Shown piece after piece: positions 1-7,671 of a DNA stretch of 38,401 nt. The translations under genes and the position numbers were made by a program. The DNA lies in assembly GCA_035352635.1 (NCBI GenBank), contig DAOPYA010000040.1, positions 1 to 38,401 on the forward strand. The letters are read 5' to 3'. The notes beneath the pieces were generated by a model. That model worked only from the letters and a program-made list of their open reading frames with translations, was not told where the DNA came from and searched no databases. Source of the DNA: Rifleibacterium sp035352635. GTDB lineage: Bacteria; Muiribacteriota; Ozemobacteria; Ozemobacterales; Ozemobacteraceae. Every line of letters starts with the position of its first letter. The stretch's first letter is position 1.

Positions 1-1
1 C

Positions 2-463
2 CTTGATGCCTATCTTGAAATGGGGCATGCCTATGAAGTCATGCAGCGCACCGATGAAGCCATGATGGCTTACCAGCGCCTGCTTGCGGTCAAACCTGAT
101 TATGTGCCCGGTCTGATGAACTATGCCGAACTGCTGCGCAAACGCGGTAAACTGAAAATGGCGATGCGCTGCTACCGCGAGATCATCAAAATTGACCCCG
201 ACAACGCTGACACCCACCTCTTTCTCGTGCAGGCGAACCTTAACCTTGGCTTTCTCAACGAAGCCCTGAGGCATGCGGTCATTGCCCAGAAAATCTCTCC
301 TGATGACCCGCGTGTTCACTTTCTGCTCGGCAAAATTTACTTCGCCAAGGGGCTTGCACCCCGGGCGCTCAAAGAATTTTCAACGGTTGCCTCCGCCTCT
401 TCCGACCCCGATATGATCAGCTGGGCCGAGTTGATGCGCCGACGACTGGCAAGGACAAACTGA
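2..463 (+). CDS. TPR-repeat protein, 5' end outside the window
   Basis: The reading frame is open from the left edge, and the residues before the first ATG at 20 (L-D-A-Y-L-E) already look like a TPR helix, so the gene almost certainly begins upstream and this is its C-terminal part. About four tetratricopeptide repeats follow one another, with the usual Gly/Ala at position 8, Ala at 20 and Pro at 32 of each repeat (for example KPDYVPG, DPDNADTH, SPDDPRVH). No membrane segment or catalytic motif is visible. TPR domains normally act as protein-binding scaffolds; the partner is unknown. The stop at 461-463 lies two bases before the GTG start of another TPR gene, so the two are probably co-transcribed. 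Confidence 0.8.
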   Translation, partial: LDAYLEMGHAYEVMQRTDEAMMAYQRLLAVKPDYVPGLMNYAELLRKRGKLKMAMRCYREIIKIDPDNADTHLFLVQANLNLGFLNEALRHAVIAQKISPDDPRVHFLLGKIYFAKGLAPRALKEFSTVASASSDPDMISWAELMRRRLARTN

Positions 464-465
464 TC

Positions 466-1611
466 GTGAAAAAACTGACTGCATTTGTTCTGATGGCAAC
501 TTTCGCGATTTCCAGCCCTGGCAGCGCTATAGCACAAGAATTTCAGACCCCGGGTTCTGATGTTTCGGTTCGCGACCTGCTCGAAGGGCATAACCGCGCC
601 CCGAAGTCAGACACATACTATCTGATGGCTCTCTCTGAAGCTCGCAAAGGTAACATTGAAGCCGCTGAAAAAGCCATAAGAACCGGCCTGCAGATCAACC
701 CGCGCAACACCAGACTAATGAACCTCAAAGGTGCACTGCTGGCCCGTCAGGGCAAACTCGCCGAAGCGAGGCGCATGTTCATCAGCGTTCTGCAGCTTGA
801 ACCCGAAGACGACTACGCGGCAACCTCGCTGCGCTCGGTCGAACGAACTTTGCAGCCGACCCGCCGCATTGAAACCATGGTTAAAAAGGCCCCGGTGGCT
901 GCCGCGCCCGATGCTCCATCGACACCCGTAACCGTTAAATCGGTCAAAACCGAAGACAAGGTTCTTGAGGCCGGCTATTTTCTTGAAATGAAAGCCAAGC
1001 AACAGTGCTACCAGGGCATGTCGCAGATAAAAAGAGCACACGACGCCTTCGCGAACGCCAATCCGAAGCGCAAAGATGAATTTTCGATGACCGACCTGGT
1101 TAAAGACGGTTTTATGACTTCCACGCCAGTATGCCCGGCCGCCGGGGTTTATTCCTGGAAAGACAACGATGTTCTCTGCGACAAACACGGCAGCATATCA
1201 AGCCTCGGCGCAGAAGTAACGAATGTCTTCGGCGAATTTAATAACGGTATGCGTGCCAAGCTCAGCCGCAACTATCTTGACGCCCTCAAAGCTTTTGAAC
1301 AGGTGGTGGTTCTCTACCCCAGATGGTCAGAAGCCCATTTTCAGATGGCCGACACCCTCTTCAGACTCGGCGAAACCGACCCGGCCATCGCATCACTGCG
1401 CAACTGCCTTAAACATGAGCCGGGCAACCTCGATGCCCAGCTGCTTCTCGCCAATCTTTATTTTAAAAAGGGCCAGAAAGACTCAGCCCTCAGCATTCTC
1501 GACAAGGTCAGCGACAGCCACAAAGGCACGGTTTACGGGCTGGCCGCCCGCAGTATTGCCGGTTCGATAAGATCTGGCCGCAATTATTACCAGATTTTTC
1601 CACCGAACTGA
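466..1611 (+). CDS. Secreted TPR protein with an embedded pilin-like cysteine domain
   Basis: A 381-residue protein with a clear signal peptide (residues 1-24, ending AIA-QE), so probably periplasmic. TPRs occupy about residues 48-125 and 262-350. Between them, after a Pro/Ala linker (142-160), residues 178-245 form a different domain with C181, a CP-x-x-G-x-Y motif at C223 and a C-x-x-HG motif at C238-H241. This arrangement resembles the globular C-terminal part of short type II/IV pseudopilins, but no N-terminal pilin helix or prepilin peptidase site is present. GTG was taken as the start because it precedes the signal peptide directly, with AAGGA about 11 bases upstream. The following gene starts 3 bp after the stop. 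Function unknown; binding to a pilin-like or secretion complex is only an inference. Confidence 0.8.
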   Translation: MKKLTAFVLMATFAISSPGSAIAQEFQTPGSDVSVRDLLEGHNRAPKSDTYYLMALSEARKGNIEAAEKAIRTGLQINPRNTRLMNLKGALLARQGKLAEARRMFISVLQLEPEDDYAATSLRSVERTLQPTRRIETMVKKAPVAAAPDAPSTPVTVKSVKTEDKVLEAGYFLEMKAKQQCYQGMSQIKRAHDAFANANPKRKDEFSMTDLVKDGFMTSTPVCPAAGVYSWKDNDVLCDKHGSISSLGAEVTNVFGEFNNGMRAKLSRNYLDALKAFEQVVVLYPRWSEAHFQMADTLFRLGETDPAIASLRNCLKHEPGNLDAQLLLANLYFKKGQKDSALSILDKVSDSHKGTVYGLAARSIAGSIRSGRNYYQIFPPN

Positions 1612-1614
1612 ACC

Positions 1615-2478
1615 ATGAAGAAACCAGTGAAAAGACTTGCCTTCATCTGCCACCCGGCCAGAGAGTCGGTACCGCCACTGCTCAAATCACTGGTCGAATG
1701 GTGCGAAGCCAATGACATGCTCGCCCGCATGACTGATCGCATGGCCCGAATCATCGGGCGCCCTGAACTCGGCATGGCCCGCCACGAAATGGCCAGCCAG
1801 ATCGATATGGTCATCGTGCTCGGCGGTGATGGCAGCATTCTCGAAGCCGCCAGATCATTCGCCGCTGACGGCCTGCCGATCGCCGGTATCAACCTCGGGC
1901 ATCTCGGATTTCTCACCCTTGAAGAACCAGGCAATGCCGTTGAGCTGCTTAAAAAGATTCGCGACGGCAAGTTCAGAATCGAAAACCGCATGATGCTGCA
2001 GGCCAGCGTCAGGCGCAACGGCAAAAAAGTTTTTTCCGGCATCGCCATGAACGATGTGGTCATTCAAAAAGAGCCAATGCTGCGGGTTATAAATATCAAT
2101 GTTTCGATTTCGGGCTGTATAATCAACACCTACCACGGCGATGGCCTGATATTTTCAACCCCGACCGGTTCGACCGCCTATTCATTATCAGCCGGCGGGC
2201 CTATTGTGCCGCCATGGGTTAACGTCATCATTCTCTGCCCCCTTAACTGCCATACCCTGAGCGCCAGACCCGTTATAACCTCCGACCAGGAAGTGCTGAC
2301 CGCCACTGTTGGCTGCATTCATTCGAAGGTCGATCTGGTTCTTGACGGCCAGGAAAGCTTCAGACTTCAGGATGCCGATGTGATCGAGATTGCCCGGGCA
2401 CAAGAACTGGGCCGCATCGTGGTTTTTCAATCAAGGAATTTTTTCGAGGTGCTCCGCAAAAAGATGAAATGGGGCTGA
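1615..2478 (+). CDS. nadK: NAD kinase
   Basis: Cytosolic NAD kinase, phosphorylating NAD to NADP. The 287-residue length is normal. Seen: the ATP/diphosphate motif GGDGS at residues 70-74, the downstream GINLGHLGFL segment, the substrate-binding A-M-N-D motif (the family usually has N-E or N-D) and the STPTGSTAYSLSAGGPI signature of the C-terminal beta domain. The next conserved segment, usually TPICPHTLSxRP, reads CPLNCHTLSARP here, a small deviation that still keeps H-x-L-x-x-RP. The gene starts 3 bp after the TPR gene with no obvious ribosome site, so it may be translationally coupled to it. The link to the TPR genes looks like convenience rather than function. Confidence 0.93.
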   Translation: MKKPVKRLAFICHPARESVPPLLKSLVEWCEANDMLARMTDRMARIIGRPELGMARHEMASQIDMVIVLGGDGSILEAARSFAADGLPIAGINLGHLGFLTLEEPGNAVELLKKIRDGKFRIENRMMLQASVRRNGKKVFSGIAMNDVVIQKEPMLRVININVSISGCIINTYHGDGLIFSTPTGSTAYSLSAGGPIVPPWVNVIILCPLNCHTLSARPVITSDQEVLTATVGCIHSKVDLVLDGQESFRLQDADVIEIARAQELGRIVVFQSRNFFEVLRKKMKWG

Positions 2479-2494
2479 AACAGGAGAAAAGTCA

Positions 2495-4357
2495 ATGAAA
2501 ACAACTAAATACACGTATTTACTTCTGCTGCTGCTTACCATGCTCAATACCGTTTCGGCAGCCTTTGACCCCAATTTTAATTTTGCCGCCACCCCGGTTG
2601 CCGGGCACCCCGACCAGTTTTCAATAAACATTACCGTCGCACCTGGCCATCTGCTCTATCGCCACCAGATGTCGTTCGCTGTCTCTGAGGGGCAGATCGA
2701 GGTCTCCTGGGCGCCAGACACCGAAAAAAAAGACCCATTCGGTGACGACTACATTAAAGTTTACCCCGAAGGCCGTCACGACTTTCTGGTGCAGTTTTTC
2801 GCCCCCGGCGGCCAACCGCTCGCCCGCACCACCCTGACCGTCAAATATCAGGGTTGTTCGGCCCTCACCTGCTACATGCCCAGCAACTGGCAGTATGAAG
2901 CCAGCTTCAACCCATCGCTTGCACCGGCTTCAGCCCCCGCAGGCGCAGCATCGGCACCCACCACCCCTGTTGTCGCCCTTATTGCACCGGTTTCGTCAGA
3001 GTCGGCGGCCGTCGCTGCTCTTTCCCAGGCCGTCGCGCAGGGCGAAGCTCAACCGGCGCCCGTGCAGGTCGAAATGGCTCAGCAGGGAATCGTCGATTTT
3101 TCGGCGGCGCTGCAGAAGCAGGGCATGCACTGGGTGCTGCTGCTCGCCTTTCTGGGCGGCCTGCTGGTCAGTCTGACGCCCTGTGTCTACCCGATGATTC
3201 CGATCACCCTGTCGATCATCGGCAGCCGCAACGAGAACGTCAGTTTTTCGCGGGGTCTAGGGCTATCGGCCACTTACGTAGCCGGTCTCTCGCTGACCTA
3301 CGCGCTGCTGGGCCTGGCAGCGGCAACTTTTGGCGCCCAGATTCGCGGCTTCATTCAGGGAAGCGCCTTTCAGGGCCTGGTTGCCATCATCTTTTTTCTG
3401 CTGGCCCTGTCGATGTTCGATCTGATCATGTTGCAAGCCCCGGCAGGCCTGCGTAACCGCCTCGGCGGCATCAAAAAAACCGGCCCGGCCGGCATTTTTA
3501 TCATGGGCATGATTTCAGGTCTGATGGCTTCGCCTTGCGTTGCCGCGCCTCTTGCTGGCATTCTCGCCTTCATTGCCGCGACTGGCAGCCAGGTGCTTGG
3601 CTTCTTCATGCTGTTGCTGTTCGCCTGGGGCATGAGCGTGCCTTTGCTGCTGATCGGCGCTTTTTCTGGGTCACTGAATGCTCTGCCGCGTGCCGGTGAA
3701 TGGATGAACCGGGTCAAGGAATTCTACGGCTTTCTGTTGCTCGCCGCTGCATTATATTTTGCCAAACCCCTGATTGGCATCGCCTGGGCCGAACTCGGCA
3801 TCGCCGCCCTGCTGGCGTCTTTTGCCGCCTTCCTGGGCGTTTTCAACGCCGTCAGTGAAGAGTCTGACATGCGCCCGAAAGTATTCAAATCATTTGGGGT
3901 CGTGGCAATAGCGGTTGCCTGCGCTTTTGCAATCAGCGCTGCCTCGCAATGGGGCTGTCTCTGCCTGCCCCGCTCTACCCAGGAAAAACAGGCCGATAAA
4001 GCCAACACGTTCTGGCACCACGATCTGCAGACAGCTCTCGCCGAAGCAGCAAGCACCGGCAAACCGCTTTTTCTCGACTTTAGAGCTGACTGGTGCACCG
4101 TCTGCCGCGATCTTGAGCTGAATGTTTTTCCGCAGCCGGCGATCAGAACTCTTCTTGAACGGATGACACCGGTCAAAATAGACGCCACCAGCCCCGATGA
4201 CACCAAGGTCAACGCCCTGCTCAAAAAATACGGCATCGTCGGCCTGCCAACCCTGCTGATTCTGCAGGCAAACGGCAATGAAATATTATCATTACGCACT
4301 GTTGGTTACATATCACCCGATCAACTCGAAAAAAAATTACGCGCCGCCCTGCCCTGA
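2495..4357 (+). CDS. dsbD: Thiol:disulfide interchange protein DsbD
   Basis: Inner-membrane protein that passes electrons from cytosolic thioredoxin to periplasmic thiol proteins. All three DsbD modules are visible in 620 residues: a signal peptide (about 1-22), an N-terminal alpha domain with the cysteine pair C121/C126 in a YQGC context, an Ala/Pro linker (about 140-195), a transmembrane beta domain with C230 (LTPCVYPMIP) and C348 (ASPCVAAPL), and a C-terminal thioredoxin domain with W-C-T-V-C (C534/C537). The alpha-domain pair is spaced C-x4-C rather than C-x5-C as in E. coli DsbD. The ribosome site AGGAG lies about 8 bases before ATG. The gene ends the plus-strand run and is followed by a palindrome that could also terminate transcription. 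Confidence 0.95.
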   Translation: MKTTKYTYLLLLLLTMLNTVSAAFDPNFNFAATPVAGHPDQFSINITVAPGHLLYRHQMSFAVSEGQIEVSWAPDTEKKDPFGDDYIKVYPEGRHDFLVQFFAPGGQPLARTTLTVKYQGCSALTCYMPSNWQYEASFNPSLAPASAPAGAASAPTTPVVALIAPVSSESAAVAALSQAVAQGEAQPAPVQVEMAQQGIVDFSAALQKQGMHWVLLLAFLGGLLVSLTPCVYPMIPITLSIIGSRNENVSFSRGLGLSATYVAGLSLTYALLGLAAATFGAQIRGFIQGSAFQGLVAIIFFLLALSMFDLIMLQAPAGLRNRLGGIKKTGPAGIFIMGMISGLMASPCVAAPLAGILAFIAATGSQVLGFFMLLLFAWGMSVPLLLIGAFSGSLNALPRAGEWMNRVKEFYGFLLLAAALYFAKPLIGIAWAELGIAALLASFAAFLGVFNAVSEESDMRPKVFKSFGVVAIAVACAFAISAASQWGCLCLPRSTQEKQADKANTFWHHDLQTALAEAASTGKPLFLDFRADWCTVCRDLELNVFPQPAIRTLLERMTPVKIDATSPDDTKVNALLKKYGIVGLPTLLILQANGNEILSLRTVGYISPDQLEKKLRAALP

Positions 4358-4361
4358 CCAA

Positions 4362-4405
4362 GGGGGTGTAGGGAACGGGGGCGTAGGAACGTGGGTGTAG
4401 GGAAC
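4362..4405 (+). repeat. About 15-bp tandem repeat, three imperfect copies
   Basis: Three imperfect copies of a unit reading roughly GGGGGTGTAGGGAAC follow the dsbD stop (about 4362-4376, 4377-4390 and 4391-4405). The middle copy lacks one G. The last copy runs into the left arm of the palindrome at 4397-4425, so the tandem array seems to be built from the palindrome's own arm. Confidence 0.7.
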
Positions 4406-4425
4406 GGTTTCAAACCGTTCCCTAC
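4397..4425. repeat. REP-like perfect palindrome next to the RAYT remnant
   Basis: Two perfect 14-base arms, GTAGGGAACGGTTT and its reverse complement, flank a single C. It sits 6 bp beyond the stop codon of the Y1-transposase remnant. REP sequences next to RAYT genes are the known substrate arrangement of this family. A second palindrome with the same GTAGGG/CCCTAC ends lies at 29778-29807. It may also serve as a terminator for dsbD, although no T-run follows. Confidence 0.75.
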
Positions 4426-4431
4426 GTACAA

Positions 4432-4890
4432 TTATTTATTTTTTAATTTAAACGCCGCCGGGTTATTTTTAATGTATTCACGGATACGGGATAATTCGGC
4501 GTCGTTTCTGACAATGCGGTCATAATACGATTTTTGCCACATAAACAACAAATATGGAAATTTTTCATTGATCCGTCTGGATGAAAATGTTTTAAAACCC
4601 CTTATGATTTCTGGCAATCCATATTGTTTAAAACCTGGTTCAGATGGCTTTATATGCAGGATCCCGTGGAAATGATCCGGCATGATTATGTATTCATCGA
4701 GCAGAACGTTTTTGTAATGATTGACCAGATCATGCCAGCAAAAATCGACAATCTTACCAGCGCCGTTCAATCTGGCGCAATCGTTCTCTATTTCCCCTAA
4801 AGCAGGCCCGAAAGCCTTTACGCAGATGGTTACATAATATGCGCCAGGCGACTAATAATCGTAGCCTGGCAATCGGGTAAGCTTGCGACC
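4432..4890 (-). pseudogene. REP-associated tyrosine (Y1/IS200-like) transposase, disrupted
   Basis: The intact stretch (4432-4770 and its upstream in-frame extension) has the Y1 HUH motif in P-D-H-F-H-G-I-L-H-I and the C-terminal Q-K-S-Y-Y-D-R-I-V catalytic-tyrosine region followed by YIKNNP, both typical of RAYTs. Reading upstream in the same frame gives the family's N-terminal segment (LTRLPGYDY, then SPGAYYVTIC), but a TAG at complement 4852-4854 separates the two where RAYTs normally have a serine or similar residue. No normal start codon for the downstream part is evident; only a TTG at 4770 would open it. It therefore looks like a gene broken by one nonsense change. The REP-like palindrome next to it supports the family call. 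Confidence 0.72.
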
Positions 4891-4904
4891 GGCAGCAGAC
4901 AAAT

Positions 4905-5672
4905 TTAAAGGCCGGTGGGCATATCAATGAACTCGTAGGCTAGTTTGAATTTTTTGGCAAGGTGCCTGCCGAGAGCGTCTGCGCCGAAGGTTTCGGTCGC
5001 GTAATGCCCGGCCGAAAACATGTGAATTTCGCGGTCACGGCAGGCCGCCACGGCCTGATGAATGATCTCGCCGGTGAGAATCGCGTCAACCTTGCCTTCA
5101 TAGACCAGAGGGTCGGTGACCGTGCTCCAGCCGCCGCCCGAGATAATACCCACCGTTTGAATTTTAGCGGCACCGAAATCAAGGTGCGTCACCACCGGGC
5201 CAATGCTCTTTTCGACCCGCTTGCGAAATTCTGCAACGCTGAGTGGCTTGTCAAAACTTGCAAGAACGCCCACCGCGTTGCCCCGACTGCCGCCGAAAGG
5301 TGCCAGAACCGAGGCCTTGAGCAAGCCGGCAATTACGGCATTGTTGCCGAATTTCGGGTGCGCGTCAAGAGGCAGGTGCATGGCGTAAAGGTTGAGATTG
5401 CCCGCAATCAGGGCTTTTACGATTCTCAGATTGATTCGATCCAGGCGGTTCCATTCGGCGCCTTTCCAGAACAGGCCATGGTGAACCAGCGCGAAATCGG
5501 CACCCCGGCGGGTAGCTTCTTTAAAGAATTCGACCGTCGCATCAACCCCGGCGACGATTTTGTTGACCTTCTCGCTGCCTTCGAACTGCAGCCCATTGTA
5601 TGAATAGTCATTAAAAACCACTTCTGCGAACAATGCATTGATATGAGTGATGATGTCTTTTCTGCTGGCCAT
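4905..5672 (-). CDS. Nif3-like dinuclear metal-centre hexameric protein
   Basis: A 255-residue member of the Nif3/YbgI/YqfO family, often named GTP cyclohydrolase 1 type 2 although the physiological reaction is unsettled. The metal ligands are visible: H64-H65 in VHHGLFW, D103/H105 in HLPLDAH, and H223 with E227 in GHYATETFG. The NGLQ motif at residues 26-29 is also present. The length is that of the short form without the extra PII-like insert. The ATG is preceded by AAAGGA. It lies about 20 bp downstream of the transglutaminase-like gene on the same strand and may be read from the same transcript. Cytosolic. Confidence 0.92.
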   Translation of the reverse strand: MASRKDIITHINALFAEVVFNDYSYNGLQFEGSEKVNKIVAGVDATVEFFKEATRRGADFALVHHGLFWKGAEWNRLDRINLRIVKALIAGNLNLYAMHLPLDAHPKFGNNAVIAGLLKASVLAPFGGSRGNAVGVLASFDKPLSVAEFRKRVEKSIGPVVTHLDFGAAKIQTVGIISGGGWSTVTDPLVYEGKVDAILTGEIIHQAVAACRDREIHMFSAGHYATETFGADALGRHLAKKFKLAYEFIDMPTGL

Positions 5673-5693
5673 TTGTGGGTCCTTTCGTGCGGT

Positions 5694-7394
5694 CTACCAC
5701 TTGCTGATCAGATATGAATTGCTCAAACTGACCTTCAAATCGGGGCGACTCGATGAAAAATCGATACTGACTCGCGAACGCTTTTCGGCGCCGATGAAAT
5801 CAAACAAAATCTGGTCGCTGAGCAGATTGCCAAAATAAGCCCAGTGCATGGTCGATTGCAAAGTCGGATCAATAGGCACCCAGCCCTTGCCCTTAAAAAA
5901 CACCTCACACCAGGCATGCCCAACCGAAGTCTCGCGCCCGAGCAGTTCACTTTTAATGAGAAAACCAGTAGCAACCCTCGCCGGAATGCCCTTTTTCAGA
6001 CAAATAGCTGCCAGAAGCCGTGCGAATTCAGTGCAGTCACAGGCATCAGGATTCGCGAGCGCCCATTCAACGGGGTGATCTTCATAATTTTCGCGATACT
6101 TCAGGCCGTTGGCTACGGCCAGCGTGGCATTCTGAACAAAATTGCCGGGCTGGCTGTCGATGAGTGCCACCAGTGATGACAGCAGCGGGTTATCGATGCT
6201 GAATAGCGGGTCATGGGCAAGAACCCTGATATCTGGTTCCTGGATGCTGGCAGTATTGGCTATCTGGCTGCCAAGAAACGGGGTGGTAACAATATGGTAG
6301 GTAAGTTTGAGCTGCAAGTCGGGGGCGAGAACTTCGGCGGGTACGCCGATTCTCAGTTTATTGCCTTCTCTGGCGTCGATATTTGCCTTCACCTGACGGC
6401 CGCGCGAGTTGAATTCGGCGCTGACAAGCGATGCCGACTGATGATTGGCGATGTCTGGCACCGGTTTGATTAAAAAATCGAGTTTGTCGAGGGCCGAGGG
6501 CGTGCTGATCTTCAGGCCGATGGTCTCGATGAGCCTGAAGTCGCCTGGCTGCAACGAAATGAGGATTTTTTCGAGGCTTTCGCGGTTCAGAACGCCCGGA
6601 AACCTCTGTAGAATGGCTCGGCACTCAGCGCCAAGGCCTTCGAGCTGCCCGGCGAAATATCTGGCCCGCACCCAGGCGTCATGCGCGTAACCCTTGTCAT
6701 CGAGTTTTCGGGCGCTGTCGAAAGCGCGAATTGCCGGGTTATAATCACGCCGTTCGAGATACTGCAGACCGAGCAGATAGCATAGATAAACTTCTGTGCC
6801 GGCCCGGGCAGCGTATTTTTTAAGCACTTCAAAGGCGTCTTCGGCAAAACCTGCTTTTTCGTAGGCAATAGCGAGGCTTGTGGCAATAGAAACATTTTCG
6901 GGGGCCAGCTGCAGGGCATGTGCAAGGTAGTCAATCGCTCTGGCAGGCTGTTTTAACTCGTTGAGATACATCAGGCCAACGGCGAGCGGCGCCTGCGAGT
7001 CTTCGGCGTCGAGGGCCATTATGGTGTGGGCAACGCGAATGACTTCTGATTCGGGGCCTTTAACCTGTTGCAGGGCAATCAGATAATTGTTCAAAAAGCC
7101 CTTATGAGCCGGAACCAGCTGGCAGGCTTCTTTGAGCATCCGGCTGGCTTCTTTATAATTCTTGCCGCGCATTGCTTCGAGGGCATCGTTGTTGAGTTTA
7201 ACCCCGGCATTGTATTGTTCAACAGGGCTTTCGGTGCGATCAACCTCGGGCAGCTCAGCAAGCGGGCGGGCGACATGGCGCTGCGGATTGCCGGCGACCG
7301 GGAAAAACCGCGCCAACAAAGCTTCGTTGGCGTAAGCAACACCCCCGAAGCAGAAGAGAAGACTGCTCAATAAAAGCTTGAACCCGCTGCGCAT
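5694..7394 (-). CDS. Exported TPR plus transglutaminase-like protein
   Basis: A 566-residue protein with a signal peptide (about 1-22, ending VAYA-NE). About residues 58-260 are TPR-like helical repeats, followed by a beta-rich region (about 285-400) and a transglutaminase-like fold at about 405-515. The papain-like triad is visible: C454 in DCTEFARLL, H493 in VGHAWCEV and D509 in WVPIDPT. Bacterial proteins of this superfamily are usually periplasmic proteases or amidases rather than crosslinkers, and the substrate cannot be read from the sequence. The start codon is the one directly before the signal peptide; its ribosome site is weak. The downstream neighbour is the Nif3-like gene. Confidence 0.82.
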   Translation of the reverse strand: MRSGFKLLLSSLLFCFGGVAYANEALLARFFPVAGNPQRHVARPLAELPEVDRTESPVEQYNAGVKLNNDALEAMRGKNYKEASRMLKEACQLVPAHKGFLNNYLIALQQVKGPESEVIRVAHTIMALDAEDSQAPLAVGLMYLNELKQPARAIDYLAHALQLAPENVSIATSLAIAYEKAGFAEDAFEVLKKYAARAGTEVYLCYLLGLQYLERRDYNPAIRAFDSARKLDDKGYAHDAWVRARYFAGQLEGLGAECRAILQRFPGVLNRESLEKILISLQPGDFRLIETIGLKISTPSALDKLDFLIKPVPDIANHQSASLVSAEFNSRGRQVKANIDAREGNKLRIGVPAEVLAPDLQLKLTYHIVTTPFLGSQIANTASIQEPDIRVLAHDPLFSIDNPLLSSLVALIDSQPGNFVQNATLAVANGLKYRENYEDHPVEWALANPDACDCTEFARLLAAICLKKGIPARVATGFLIKSELLGRETSVGHAWCEVFFKGKGWVPIDPTLQSTMHWAYFGNLLSDQILFDFIGAEKRSRVSIDFSSSRPDLKVSLSNSYLISKW

Positions 7395-7671
7395 TTTTTT
7401 ATCTTATCATCTTCATACAGACGAAACAACATTCTCTCCCCCGAATCAGCAATTCTCGCTGAGTTGTATGACTCGCATCAAAAACCACTTGTGTTAAACT
7501 GGTTGTCTGTTAAAAGGGGCAGCTTCGGCCTATCAGCCGGGTTGCTTTGACCGAGAATTGCCGCCCCCGAATACAGGGTGATTGCACTAAAACTTATCGG
7601 ACTGGCAACTGGACTTGATTCAGGCCTTCGCGGGAAAGTTAAACACGGTTGCCGGGTGCATGATCATAAGG
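7395..7671. other. Non-coding gap with a 10-bp inverted repeat; possible structured leader
   Basis: No gene is seen here. GCAATTCTCG at 7449-7458 is matched by its exact reverse complement CGAGAATTGC at 7552-7561, closing a loop of about 93 bases. A smaller CGGC/GCCG hairpin with flanking GCA/TGC pairs lies inside (about 7520-7545). The region is upstream of the TPR/transglutaminase gene and downstream of the HEAT-like gene, so it may hold a terminator or a structured leader. No known RNA family is recognised. Confidence 0.35.

Noticed and set aside
4962..5603. Plus-strand frame opposite the Nif3-like gene
   Set aside because: Exact shadow of a gene whose metal ligands are all visible on the minus strand.
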